Of a stretch of 64,000 bases of DNA, positions 1 through 12,307 are shown piece by piece (position 1 is the first letter of the stretch; each line of letters begins with the position of its first letter). This stretch comes from Anas platyrhynchos (lineage: Eukaryota; Chordata; Aves; Anseriformes; Anatidae). Both the position numbers and the translations under genes were made by a program. Location of the stretch: NCBI RefSeq assembly GCF_047663525.1, contig NC_092605.1:5580001-5644000 (forward strand). Reading direction: 5' to 3'. Below the pieces are notes generated by a model. It was not told where the DNA came from. It worked only from the letters and a program-made list of their open reading frames with translations, and made no database searches.

Positions 1-178
1 GCTTTTATTTTCTCACTTTCTGGCACGTAGGTATTCCCACTGATCACGCTGGAAGAGACTGCTTTGTAGAGGTACCTACTCATTTACAGACCTAAAAACA
101 CTTTCAAATGACCTAATGTTTTAGAACATGCTCTTCCGCTGTTAGGAGCCTTGAGCACGTCTCTTCAACTCAGAGAAG
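1..178. repeat. Diverged direct repeat, copy A
   Basis: This segment is recognisably the same as 1751-1916, in the same orientation. Both copies carry, in order, a TTTTATTTTCT-like start, CTTTCTGGCA, ACTGATCAC, CTGCTTTGTAGAGGT, AAATGACCTAA, GTTTTAGAA and GTTAGGAGCCTTGAGCAC, and both stop matching at about CTCAG. Small indels and many substitutions separate them, so the duplication is old. The left limit is unknown because the copy reaches the window edge. It could be two insertions of one unlisted dispersed repeat, or a decayed LTR-like pair. I see no TG...CA ends that would favour an LTR. Confidence 0.75.
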
Positions 179-1750
179 GGGCAGCCTCAGAAGTGCAGCC
201 TGCACAATCGCTTTTATCTATCTTTTATGGTTTCCAGAGAAAATACGTAGAGCAGGGAATAGGGGCATTTTATATTGAGTGTAATTGTTATTTTCTGTAT
301 GCATTTGAATAATACTGGTTTTTGGAAAGGCTGCTTTCTCAGCTCTTTGTGGCACCACCAAGAACTTCTGGCATATGAACAAACAAAAGGATCATTGAAG
401 AAGGGTGAGATGGTTTTGTGATATGGCAATTTAAAGAATAATGGACTTCTAGTGACAAAATCCTCACGTTGCGCTATTATGTTAGCAATTATTACAGAGG
501 AAGTTTGTTTAGGATTTAGGCCCAAGGTTCCCTAAGTGAGGCTTGTAAACAATGTGGAAGTTGACTTTCCTGTTGGTGATAGAAAGATTGACAATTAACA
601 GCAATCTTTTGTGTAGCAATGACAACTATGATTATTTGGCAGTTTCACCACAATGTGATTAGGTTGTAATTAGACTGTGGCTCCACTGGATTTTTGGATT
701 GCTTAATTGATGGCCCCAAACCAAATGACTTTCACTATGAGAAAAAAAAAAAAAAAAAAAAAAAAAACCACCCTCTGAAACTTGAATTCCCTGACATTTA
801 ATTGGTTTAACGTGTTCTAGTGCAGTTTCATGCTTGAAGCAAATGTCCCCTCTTTCTTTACTCCCTATGGATAAAACCCACAGAAAGTGTGGGCGGATCC
901 ACTTATGGTTCTGGACCTGGGTCCAGGTGACTCTGCCACAGGCATCTGTTACTTAAAACAGATTTTAAACAACCTCAAATTTGTTTGAGAGAAATGGTTT
1001 TCTATTTTGATGTAGATGAAGACTTTTCTCAGTTTCATAAGACTGTCATGAAGATAAAACTCCTGTTACAATGAAAAAAAAGTTGTCAAGAGAGAGACAA
1101 CTGTAGGCAAAATCTTGATTTTATGGGAGTCTGAAAGTTTTGTTATTATCACCAGTGAGACAAAGATACCAGCTGGTGGATTCAGAACGATGCAAGCTTT
1201 GTAGTTTCTTTATATCGCATATTTTATGGGTGTATCACTCAGGACACATTTCTAAACTTGGAGAATTATGATTTTCAGCTCGTCTACTTCGTTTATATGC
1301 ACAAGAATAATATGTTGTTTAACTGAATAGATGTTAAACACACCAAAAAAAGTGAAAAATATAACTTTGAGAAAATCAAATTGGAATCAATTTAATCATT
1401 TAGGAGGCAGTGTCTAATGGGAAATATAGGCAATGAGCCCATCTTGGAAAAAAAAAAAAAAATCCAGAAACTTGAACGACAAGCCTGTGTTTGGCAAACA
1501 CTATCAAAATGTTCCAACATCATATGATAACACAGAGTTATACAAGAAGCCCATGCATGAGAAAGTTGCCTAGTTATGTTTCATATATCATATAAGTGGA
1601 TGGACACATGCCAGTATTTAAAAAGTTCCTAAAAAAGTAGAGACTTTTCTTACCAGTCTCTGCAAGAAGCAGTGGATTTAGAGAAGATGAAGACAGGAGC
1701 TGAGTTCTACTCTTGGACTCACTATCAAAGTCCCCCTGCAAGCACAACCT
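179..1750. other. Intergenic spacer between the two repeat copies
   Basis: I see no gene here. It contains an uninterrupted A26 run at 742-767 and a shorter A run near 1449-1462. A minus-strand open frame at 214-525 (103 codons) has no recognisable domain and no clear gene structure, so I do not call it. If the flanking repeat copies were an LTR pair, this would be the internal region, but no gag, protease or polymerase motif was seen. Confidence 0.5.
742..767. repeat. Poly(A) tract, A26
   Basis: An uninterrupted run of 26 adenines. It could be a microsatellite or the tail of an old retroposed sequence. No target-site duplication was identified. Confidence 0.9.
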
Positions 1751-1916
1751 GGCTTTTTATTTTCTTGCTTTCTGGCATGTAGGTATGCTCACTGATCACA
1801 CTTGAAGAGGCTGCTTTGTAGAGGTGCATGTTCATTTACAAACACTTCCAAATGACCTAAAGTTTTAGAATACGTACATCCTCTGTTAGGAGCCTTGAGC
1901 ACTTCTCTGCAGCTCA
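1751..1916. repeat. Diverged direct repeat, copy B
   Basis: Second copy of the segment at 1-178, same orientation, about 1.75 kb downstream. It keeps the same blocks (CTTTCTGGCA, ACTGATCACAC, CTGCTTTGTAGAGGT, CAAATGACCTAA, GTTAGGAGCCTTGAGCAC). Sequence after about 1916 does not continue the match, so this is not a simple tandem duplication of a 1.75 kb unit. Confidence 0.75.
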
Positions 1917-4900
1917 GCGCCATTCATTAGCAGCTGCCAGCTATGCTCCAGGCCCCTCTCTAATCAGTCATTCCATCATCACTTTAGGACACTTGTAATG
2001 CTTGACAGGACTTTAATATAAAACTTCCCAAAGCAGTTGTCAGACGGCCATGAGTTCTGACCATGATATAATTCACATGTTCAGGACTGTAATTTCATGC
2101 TATGCGTGTTGCTGAACTACAGGCTTTTAGTTCTGACTTCACGGTACTTAATCTCTTCCATGCCAAAAATTGCTTCAATAGCATCTTTTATGTTCAGCTG
2201 AACTGCTGCACTAGCCCAGGGGAAAACTTTGTTTCAAGGTGGATTTAATTTTTGCTGGAAAAAAATAATCTGATCAGACCATTTAATACCCTTTACACTG
2301 TTGCTCCTTCTGCCCACGATGTGCAGGCAATGCAGAATGGCTCTGCCCACCTCACCTTTCTCACAGACCGGCACACAGCCTCTCTATTGCTGCTTTTCAT
2401 CTGGGAAGGAAGTTAAGGCTGACTTTGTGGGGTGTCCTTCACATGGCTCAGACTTGTCCCTGTGATTAAATGATCCCTCTGCACAGCTAGGCCAGCCCAA
2501 AGCAGCTAAAATGAGTGGCTGAGTGAGATGGAAATAGCAGTTGTCCCCACAGGTGGTGTGTCAACGTCAGGAGCTAATTGTGCCCAATCTGAGCCTCCCA
2601 GCTCCTGATAAGGGCTGGCCATTTTTCCCAACAGCTACCCAGAGAGCAAGCTGTGACTACAGCTTCTCTCTCAAGCATTTCTCTGTCTCACTCACTCCAA
2701 ACTATCCTTCAGCCCAACTGGATGGCTGCTGCCCTGTCTTCAGACTCCAGCTTCCTGCAGCAGGGGCTGGTTTCCCAGCCACATGATGTTCAGGGCATGG
2801 TGCTAGGGAGAACTGAGCAGATTTCAGTCCTTTCAATTGACGGGTCTGTGCAAATGAGAACTCTCTCAAAGTACTCTGCGGAGCTGATGCCAGTCACATT
2901 TGCAGAGTTCCAGCATTTAACAAAGACTTCACTCTGGGGACGGGAGCATTGTCCCGCAAAGGAGACGGCAGAAACGTCAAATCTATATGCCAGATGTCGA
3001 TGTTGTAACTTGTCCTGAGACTCCTTTCTCTTTGTACACTTGGCCCCACTGCCTGCAATGTGCATTTCCCAGCTGGAAAGACCTCGCACACTTCTAACAC
3101 TGGGAAAAAGAAAATTGCCCAAAGGGAAAAAATACAAAAGATTTGCCTCTGCTACAGGAAACTGAATCTGCCAACAGTCTGCTTTGCTGAACTGAGTACG
3201 TCGGCAGAATTAGGGTTTAGTAAGGTATCTGCAGTGTGTGCACGGACAGAAACAGAGAGAAAGAATTTCCCAAGTCAGGTTATTTTCTCTCAAAACAACA
3301 GGGCAAACTTCACAGAGAAATAAAAATACAGGGTTTAGAGCTCTTTGCAGCCTGGGATCTCAGTCCATGAAGAGTTCCAGATTTGTTCTCATTTTGTTAC
3401 CTTCCCAAACTGGGATGCAGATCTCAGTCTCAGGAGTTTATCTATGGATTTAGGTATATAGCTTTCATATATGCGTGTAATATTTCATTTCAGGAAGATG
3501 AAAATGTTTCATGCCATCTTTCTCTTGTTGACATTTTTAAAGCAATGCAGGAAAATCAAATGTCTTAATATGACTACAATTTCCTGTAAACATGAATAAG
3601 GAACAAAATTGTTACACCTCTGTGAAATGTTTTGAGCTAATCCATGCGTCATTTTCCAGTGAAGGACTTATTCATTTGGGAATTTCTGACCAGCTGTAAC
3701 TCCAGCATTTTGAAAGCTTTCGCCTGGGGAAATTAAAGAATATCAGAAATGTGAAAATGTGGGAGCGTAGTGAAGTGCTTGCTGGGACACTGCAAGGAAG
3801 CCTGCCAGTCAGGGGAGCACTGGCATGCTGAAGTCTTCCTTTCTCATTCTTTTCCTCACTTTGACACCTTTCATACCTCTTAACAAAGAATACTTTATAC
3901 ATGTACCTAATGTGTACAAACAATTAGAAAACAGATAAAACTCCAGTAGATGGCGCTCAAAAATATCCATAATTTGTGTCCCTGTGTGGCACTAACGTGC
4001 CCTGGTGCATACAAAGGGCTTCTTGTGGCTAGATCAACCAGCACCTCTCATCCAGGGAGTTTGGTGCAAGGTGCTGGTCTGCTCCAGCGACGTCACACCG
4101 GGCCCTTACGGGAGGCAGGAGAGGATCCAAACTGCAGCCCCCCTACACAAAGGCTGGCTCAGCACTGGCAGGCAGCTGCTGCTCACCCATGCAATGGGAA
4201 ATGGAACCCCCCACATGTGCCAGTTTCCCCTCCTCTGTCATGAAGAGCCACCAGCTGCACTTGCTGGTCACTCTCCATCTGTTAGCGTGAAGCTAACAGA
4301 GAATAGACATAAAGGTAATGGATGAAGAGATCTCAGAGTCCTGTAAAAATGACTGACGTTTTGCAAAAGTGCTGAGATCCAGAGCAGTTGTAGAACATGA
4401 CTTGCTGGGTAGGGGAAGGTCTATCTGCCAGCCCCTGTGCAGTTTTATTGTTCAGTAATGGCCAATTCTGGTGCCAGTTTTGCAGCTCTGACTGCAAAGG
4501 GCTTGTTGTACTACAAAGGCAATTCAGTAGTAATTCTTCAACAGAAGCACAAATGGCTTTACCACCCGGGGAACAGTTTTTATTCAACTTGACCAAAGAG
4601 TAGAGTGAAAGTTGATGCCATCTGACCGAGTCCCCAGCTGGCAGCCCATGGGAAAGGATCTAGCAGCCAGTTCCTCTGAAGCCCCACAAAGCCACTGCCA
4701 GCAGCGCATTAGCAGCGACACGCTGTGAGTCATGAGATGCTCCAGGGTGTCCAGCAACACTTTGTGCGAAGCCCAGATCTCCTGACTGTCATCTGCTTTA
4801 TACAACATAAAACAAAGCCCTTTCTCTAGCCAGGGAACAGATACGTCAGGGGCTGCAATGGTGAAAGTTTTTCCACACTGGTTGCTGACGGGCTTCAGTC

Positions 4901-7900
4901 CTCCTCTGAAGTACTTACCTCTGCTTTAACTGCAGCATGGGCAAAACATGCAAGTGTACATGGATTATCTTCTGATTTTTTATTTAATTATTTAATTATT
5001 CACTTTTGTCCATTTCTGAACTCCAGGCTCAATGCATTTCACTTCTGGTCATTTCACAGTCCAACTGCACTTCCCTGTGTCTGGGGATAAGTGCTCCCAG
5101 TCCTGCCTGGCACAACTGAGCAGCTACAACAAGGCTGCAGCAAGGAAGAGGTGGTTGCTTAGAAGAGCCACCTTAGCCTTACCGCTGTCAGCACACCGTG
5201 GAGCAGGACTTCAGCAAGTCAGTGAATGTGGTGCAGATGCTGTGCCCAACACGTGTGGTTCACACCTTTCACAGTATTACAGTACTTGAAGCTGGTCGCA
5301 AGTGAGACAAGGGCACTTATGTCTCAGCTGCTGTGACGGGGAGACTGAAATATTTTGGCAAGGGAAGAACAGCTTTTTTTTTTTTTTAAGAGGCAAATAA
5401 TTAAGCTAGTGATCCTATTACGTGTAATCACTCATTTTGCAGGAGCTGAAATATAAGCAATAACTGGTCTCTGATCTTTGCACTGGAATGACATTACTTA
5501 GCACTTTTTGCCTTTGGGCAAAAGGGGTATGGGGTGGCAGGGTGGTTTGTTTCAAGCCTGAATTTCATTAAACTTCATCTGTACCAGTTTTGTTTCCAGA
5601 TCAGGAAACATTCGATCCAGTCATTGGACTTCCCTATGAAAACTCTCTATTTATAGGGAAACAGCTATGAGAGCAGGATGTTTCTTTACAAACTTATTTC
5701 ACAAACCAGAATGATGGCAGAAAACCCCTGTGCTTGTGTGATAGCAGAGGTCATCCTCTGAAGCACCATCAGTCAGTAGGCAAAGAATGAAATTTTCTTT
5801 GTCTCTATCTAGCTAAAAACAGAAACAAAGCAGAAGTAGCAACACAGATGGTCATACACAACATACCTCATCAACTCCAGCGGGACTAACCCTATTCGCA
5901 CTGACTGTATCTGACCTCAGCACTCTTAGATGAGGAGCTCTTGAGCTGCATGATGTGAAACAGTGGGATTTCCGCTTTTCCACTACATGGGAGATGAGAA
6001 TAAATGACCGTGGCTTGATTCAGAGGGGAGGAGCTGGCTTGTGGGATCAGACATTTCTTAACCATCAGTCTGCAAAGGGAGTGAGAAAGTGGTGAGCACT
6101 GGTTTACCAACTTTTGTTCCAGCTGCAGCCTAACCATGCCAGACCCTTCTAGCAATTATCCTGGCTCTTGGCCATCAGTCCTGGGAAGATGCTTCCTTTG
6201 AAGCAGTGCACCTCTATGCTGCAAGCATTAGAAGTATACGTGTCTCAGGTTATTTGACCCTAGGAGTATTACAGGAGCACATGCTCACTTCAGGGATGAT
6301 TTGGACATCCCTAACTCACCACTTGATCTCCCAGCACTTTGTCCTGCACAAATACTGAAATGAGCTACCTTTTCCATTGACAACAGTGCAGTATCAGGAG
6401 AAAGTTAGCTGCCAACCATTTCAAGCTGATGGCTCATTTTCCCTTGTCAGTGTAATTCCCTAGAGAAGTGGTGAAAGTTGCTCAATGGAGCTTTTGTGTT
6501 CTTTTGGGGAATCTTAGCTAATTCACATACAGGCATACTTTGTACTTTTTTTTTCTTTGTTAAGCAGCCATTGTACTACCCGCAGCACAGTGAGAGTGCA
6601 GGCGAAAGAACAAAGAGCAGCAGGCAGTGAGAATGTGACACCATCTCTTCCCATGCAGTTCTGTTGCTGCGGCTCAGTTGGCTGGATGTTATTTTAGTGG
6701 CTGTGCATCCCACCCATGCGTTTCTGTGGGCCCAGAAGCTGCGCTGCTGTGACGCCTTGTGAGCTCGAAGCTTATTCATGTTCAGGAATGGGAGGGTCAG
6801 GGCCATCGACACACACCAGCATCCTGCTGCCTATTATTTCCTGCCAGCGCTGGCGTCGCACCAAGCCCTAACATGACAGGTGGATGGAGTTCACAAGGAA
6901 ATAATGTCATGGGCCAGTTTTCCAGGAAAGCTGTTAACTCTATTCACAAACTCGGGCCCTCAGATTGAAAGGGAATGTGACTGAGAAGTGTTGGTGGAGG
7001 GCTGCTCTGGTGTTATTTACGTCCTTTTTTTTTTTTAAATAGATTGTTCACTGACATCTCTTGTAGCAGCAGAAATCTTAACCTTTATGTAGTGCCTAGT
7101 TCAAAATTAGACTGTGCCTGAATGCTGTATAATTTACAAAAACACAAGGGCATTGCCTCTGAAAATCCCAAATGGCTCTATGATTTCAGTTAGATTGCAA
7201 AAGATAGTAAGAAATTAAACTTCTGCTTTTTCCCGGGCAAACTATTGCCTGGGAAACAGAACAGAAGAAAAAATACGAGGTGAGATCAAGGACTGATGTT
7301 AATCTGGGGTCTTTAAACATTTTATAAGATTGAAACCAAGGATACAGCCAAGAATGTAACAGAAACAAGACTTACATATTTTTAAAAAGTTTCTGTCTTT
7401 CAACAAGGCACTTGTGTAAAGTTCTGCTATCCCTGCATGACTTTATGCAGTGTCCAATATTTGCTGTGTTCTTCTCTTTCTTCCATCTTTTCCTCTCTGT
7501 TTTTGAAGCTTAGTCCTATTTTCTCTTAGTCTAGAGAGCACAGAACAGTTAAGAAGTGAAAGCAGTTAATCCAAAAATGTCTTTTTCAAAAATGCCATGT
7601 TTGTCACAAATGCAAATCTTTGGATGCACACAGTTAGGACAATAGCCTCCAACTGGCTGCTCACAAGAGGAAGGATTAGGTCCTCTATCATGTTAATAGT
7701 GACATCAACAACCTGAATAAAAGCCAACAATTCAAGTTGATTCTGCAGTTTAAGACCATTGTTCTCCATAGATTTTAGCCTGTAAGATTTAGTCTACCTT
7801 AAAATTCTACCAGTTTTTTATCAGTTTTACATCATGCAGTGCAATTCTTTATTTGTTAATGTACTTTTACCTATAAAAGCCCTTTGTAACTGCCAAAGAT

Positions 7901-9475
7901 TATACTGACATAGCTAAAACATCCTGCAGTCTAAAGGCATCAGAAGTACTGGAAATGCATATGCAAACTGATGGCTGTCAATATTGCTCTGCTCTTCTTA
8001 TTTCAGAACTCATTGCAAAAACAAATGAGGTGAAACCTGCCAATACCTAAGTGACTAGCTCCATCTCAGATATAAAAAGAGCAGTAGCGCCGGGCTTTGG
8101 CTCTAAATAATCAAAGGTGAGGCAAGAATACAGGGTATTCCAGAGAGCTGCTTCCTGGCCTGAGTCTTTGGGATCTTGCTGAGACCCCAGGCCTTTCTTC
8201 TTTTACTACTCTGAGCCTGGTTCCTATGCTGTAGAGCTGCAACAATGCTGTACATATATTATTTGATAACAGGAGCTCTCCCAAGTGTTTAAGGCAGTGA
8301 ATTTTTTCTGGACACAAGTCCAGAAATTAACCTTTCTCTCTCTCTTTTTGCATTTTTAGTTTGTTTTTTGTTTTTAACCTGGCAAGTTATGGTATTAGAA
8401 CCACTCTGGCATACAAAACATAACCTGTTATGTGGCTAGGGACTCGTAAATTGGGCGTTTGGACTAGAACAAATATTAAGCATTGTCATACCAAACTGAT
8501 TATTATTTTAAAATTCTGTCCCAGGCTATAACTGGCTTTGTGTACAATAGCAATGCAGGGTGTAGTTACAGACACAATTTCCTGTGCTTAGGTTTTGAAA
8601 TTATTATTTAAGATCCCTGTAACATTTGCCCGGCACACCACTGCAATTCCCCTATTAGATAATTTTCTATCCTTGTGAGGGCAATTTTTCTTACGCAATG
8701 CTGCCGGAGCTTTCAGGAAGGGAGAGACAAGCAATTGTGACAATAAAATTTGCATCAGCTCCCACCCAACCTCTCCCACATCTGAAATACCATTTGTTGC
8801 ATTCAAAGCCTTTTCACACCAGAAGGGAAGGTGTTTCTGAACTGGAAAGTCATTGTGATCTCCACAGGGTTGCATCCTCCAGGCTGACTTTCGTCTTTCA
8901 GGTTCCCACGAAAAACACCAGGCAGCAAGTGTGGAGTTCCAAATGGCTTTACATGAAAGACCTGGATTGCGCGACACAGCATCCAGGCATGAAACCCCAA
9001 ACCTACCCAGGCTAGGTCACGAGGCTATAAAATTGAAGCAGAACTTTTGTGTTTGTAGCTGACCAGTCTGGGAGGGAGTGGGGAGGATGTTGACCATTGT
9101 GAAATCATTGGCCTGTTTGCCCTTGTAAAAACATTTCAGATATAGCAGTATCACCATTTTCTGGTAAGATGAAGGTGCTAAGCCTGCCACACTGTACTCT
9201 CCCAGTATGATTGTTTTTTAAGGGTGCAGAGAGACAGAAATAATGAAAATGTCTGTAATATATAAAATACAGGAAGAAAAGAAAAATATAGACTGTGAAA
9301 TTCATGTTGGGTGTCATCACTGGCCATTAAGTTGCCAATAACAACTTCAGATTAACCCAAAATCAAAGACACAAACTATGGAGGAGAAGTCTGTGCAGGT
9401 TTCCAATTCTGTGAACTAATTCAGCAATGAAACATGCAAAAACACCTTCAACAGCACATGAGATGTCAGACTGAG
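1917..9475. other. Intergenic spacer, no supported gene
   Basis: Mixed-composition spacer with several short open frames on both strands, for example overlapping ones at 2653-3018 plus and 2790-3137 minus, and at 8588-8977 minus and 8698-9015 plus. None shows a recognisable domain or consistent splice sites. Short T-rich runs lie near 5370, 6545 and 7026. I see no RNA gene and no recognised mobile element. Confidence 0.45.
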
Positions 9476-9630
9476 GAGGTGGAGAGACCACCATCCCTTG
9501 AGGTATTTAAAAGACATTTAGATGTTGAACTTAGCGATATGGTTTAGTGAAGGACCTCTTAGTGTTAGGTCAGAGGTTGGACTCAATGATCTTGAGGTCT
9601 CCTCCAACCTAGACAATTCTGTGATTCTGT
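9476..9630 (+). mobile_element. CR1 LINE, 3'-end fragment
   Basis: The segment follows the CR1 3' end: a GAGACCACCATCCCTTGAGGTATTT-like stretch, then ATTTAGATGT, CATGGTTTAGTG-like text, GTTGGACTCAATGATCTTGAGG, CTCCTCCAACCTAGAC and the terminal ATTCTGTGATTCTGT repeat. CR1 copies are normally 5'-truncated and end in this octamer-type repeat instead of poly(A). It carries no intact reverse transcriptase. The divergence suggests a moderately old insertion. Confidence 0.9.
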
Positions 9631-11737
9631 TTATAAACTCTGCCTTGCTCCTGCAGGACACCAGGACCAGGTACTGGGACCATTCCCCACAGAGTTGCCA
9701 TTTTGCTTCTCTGAATAAAACACAAATACAAGTGAATTCCTGCACAGACTTTCACCAATGGCTTGATATGAAGATCCTTGTGCACGTACCTTGTCTCACT
9801 AGAATACAGCTAACGCTACTGAGCACAGCAGTCTGTGCTAAGGCGGTCCCATATATAAAAAGAGCAAAGATGTGGGAAAGGAAATCTCCTCTAGTAGTAG
9901 AAGAGCAATGTTTACTCAGTCTTACTCCTGCAAACTTGCTGTTGTAAACTGATTGCCCCCGTTTTCATTTGACTTGGAGCAGAGCCTCACCTTGTACCTC
10001 TACTTTCTTTCTACATGCTGCCCACCACATGCAAGCTCTCTGGCATCACAGCAATGGCGAAGGGAGGACCCATGCATGGGAAAAACTTCTGAAGAGGGCG
10101 AGAGGCCTGCTTCTGCTCTCAGCTCAGCCTGGGAATCATCGGACTAAGCTGCTATACGTGTACTGGAAATCACTGCATCTCTACAGACCCAGCAATTCTC
10201 TCCTTGGCTGCCTGCAAAATTCCACTGAGAAAAGAGAAATGGGGAGGGGGAAGAAGGAGTCAGAAAAACTATTGTGTTCCCAGGGGAAAAAAAATAAACA
10301 GCCCTATTTAGCTTATCCAGCTTTGCTAATGTCAATCACTTTTCTCATTTTAAACAGGAAAGACACCACTTTAGTCCACCTGTTCCATTATTTATCATGC
10401 TATGTGTTTCCTATGAATTGTCACTCATGCAAACCTGTACATCGTAAGGGGACACCCTAATATTTTTAATGACCTTAAGCAAAGTGATTGACATTAGACA
10501 CCAGTGTCAGATGTTCTGGTGACGCAACATGTTCTCCTAGCAGCAGGAAAGCTTCCTGCCGTGATTAAGTTGGAGCTATGGAAGTGCTAAAATGTGTTGT
10601 CAGCTTTCCTCTGATGCAAGTGATTTTATTATAGCGTCTGGTAACCACGGAGTGTGGCAACGCAAATACTGACTCCAAACATCCCCTCCTGTACATATAG
10701 CTTGCTCTATTTAAAACACGAAGTGCACTTTGCAAATCCGGGGATAAGTTATGGATGTAACAAGCTTAAACCATGCAGGGCAGAGGAAAAGTCAGCACTT
10801 AAGCCGGAATGGTTGTGTGTTTTCAGCAGGAGAAGCATATGGCTTGGGGATGACCTGCAGAAGGCCCACTGCAGCACGCATTCAGCAGGTGTGCTCTGAG
10901 GTGGCATTGCCACCGCCGTCATGGGAGCGAGTGGCTCAGTGATATATGTGTTCACAGTTATTGTCAAAGGTGATCTTCTACAAAAAAGAAAAAGAATCAT
11001 AAAGCAGTTGAAGATGCAAGCTAACCTGAAAGCAATAAAAAAAAAAAAGTTTTTCTAAATGTCTAGCAGCACCAAATATTATTTTAATGAAATTTACTTT
11101 TAATTTTATAGCAAAATAATCAAAAGTGCTAAGTCTGACCACTTTAATTTACAAAAAAAAAGTCTCATATTTTAAGCTATAACCATACCTCGTTATTTAG
11201 GTTAGACAATATAATTAATCATTTCTACCTATTGCTATTCAATAGTATAACAAAATATTAGTTGTTTAAAAAAGGGAAAAGTACCACAGATATTGGGAGA
11301 GGGAAGTTATGTAAAATATAATAATCAGCTTATTGAGCAATCTGCAGTTTGGTTGGTTGTATTGCCTTTTTTTTTTTTTTTTGAGCAACAATTTAAGTCA
11401 CAGACAATCTGACCATAAACTTGCAGTCACTTCAAATGCTATGACTTCTCCCTTGGTCAAATGTCACAGTGTGCTTTAAGGAGATCTCTGGCATTTCAAG
11501 TCAGTTCAGTCAGTTCAAATTATTTTCTTAGTTCCCACAAGTTCCCTTTCCAACACAATCAGCATGTTGGAGAATGCAGTTATGATGATGGCAGTTACAA
11601 CAACAGTTTTTATGCAGGAAAAGTTTTTTTTCCTCTGTCATGGAAAGAATCACTATTAAGTTTGCAGTAAGAAAAACATTAAGAGCATTTGCAGAGTTGT
11701 TAAGAGCCTTTCTTAATCCATTCTGTTTCCATTTCAG
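9631..11737. other. Intergenic spacer, possibly including a long TMEM100 3' UTR
   Basis: No coding gene is supported. Open frames at 9522-9947 and 9969-10460 look incidental; the first begins inside the CR1 fragment. The stretch from about 11.0 to 11.4 kb is AT-rich, with an A run near 11038-11048 and a T run near 11368-11382. If TMEM100 uses a distal poly(A) site, part of 10.6-11.8 kb would be its 3' UTR on the minus strand. Confidence 0.4.
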
Positions 11738-11743
11738 TTTATT
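11738..11743 (-). terminator. TMEM100: Candidate TMEM100 poly(A) signal (AATAAA)
   Basis: AATAAA on the minus strand, about 100 bases after the TMEM100 stop codon. A second AATAAA lies at 10625-10630, and AATAAA-variant hexamers lie between about 11080 and 11150, so a 3' UTR of 1 kb or more is equally possible. The sequence alone does not choose between them. Confidence 0.3.
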
Positions 11744-11840
11744 TCCAATGTTAAATTAAAACCTGCAATGTGTCCTACTGATAAATAGTCAAGTTGACTT
11801 ACAAGGCTCTGTCTTCTGTCCAGCCTTCTCATGGTTGTCT

Positions 11841-12245
11841 TTAACCAAACAAGGTTCGCTGATGTGCCACAAGTGCTGTCTGGCTCTCCCTCCTCTTTGC
11901 TTTCTTGTTTTGCTGCCTAATTTTCCAGCACACTGCACTAGAAGCCAACAAAAGGAGTCCTGATGACAAGAGGACTAATCCAAACACTGAGATGATTGAT
12001 CCATGGGAATTGAAGCTGTATGCCACAGCAGTAACCACGATGCCGGCTATGAGGATAACCACACCGAAGGGGATGGTGCAGCGGTAGCAGGAGAGCTCTG
12101 CTCCCCCTGTGGCTGCAGTCAGCTGGCATTCGCTAACAAGAGGGATGGTGGTTATCACGCAATCATTGTTATTACTTTTCTCCGTGGTTACAGGCTCAGG
12201 ATGCTTTGGAGTGCCCAAGATCTCTTTAATAGGTTCGTTTGTCAT
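11841..12245 (-). CDS. TMEM100: Transmembrane protein 100 (intact, single coding exon)
   Basis: This encodes a 134-residue two-pass membrane protein, the same length as mammalian TMEM100. The start reads MTNEPIKEILG, close to the mammalian MTEEPIKEILG. A conserved block ATGGAELSCYRC (about residues 46-56) leads into hydrophobic segment 1 (about 57-78). A short turn with SFNSHGS follows, then segment 2 (about 84-107) and a basic tail with KKAKRRESQTALV. In mammals TMEM100 is induced by BMP9/BMP10-ALK1 signalling in endothelium and is needed for vascular development; in sensory neurons it modulates the TRPA1-TRPV1 complex through its basic tail. The frame is open 21 codons further upstream, but those codons cross a splice acceptor (AG at 12308-12309) and lack homology, so the ATG at 12245 is the start. 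As in mammals, the whole protein lies in one exon. Confidence 0.97.
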   Translation of the reverse strand: MTNEPIKEILGTPKHPEPVTTEKSNNNDCVITTIPLVSECQLTAATGGAELSCYRCTIPFGVVILIAGIVVTAVAYSFNSHGSIISVFGLVLLSSGLLLLASSAVCWKIRQQNKKAKRRESQTALVAHQRTLFG

Positions 12246-12307
12246 CTTGGTTCTCTTGACTTGGTTGGTTCTTAGGCTAGAGCAGGCTCTGCTTAACACA
12301 CATTGCA
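12246..12307 (-). other. TMEM100: TMEM100 5' UTR part of the coding exon
   Basis: On the minus strand the sequence CTTCTCTCCACAG ends at 12308 and is a good pyrimidine-rich splice acceptor. The exon would start at 12307, giving 62 bases of 5' UTR before the ATG. This fits the mammalian structure, in which untranslated first exon(s) are spliced to a single coding exon. Confidence 0.6.

Noticed and set aside
1..1916. Decayed endogenous retrovirus with paired LTRs.
   Set aside because: The repeat copies lack clear TG...CA ends and the interior shows no gag, protease or polymerase motifs, so only a direct repeat is claimed.
2653..3137. Overlapping open frames of 121 codons (plus) and 115 codons (minus).
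   Set aside because: They are mirror frames of the same DNA with no domain and no splice signals; probably chance.
8588..9015. Overlapping open frames of 129 codons (minus) and 105 codons (plus).
   Set aside because: Same reasons: opposite-strand overlap, no recognisable motif and no poly(A) or splice context.
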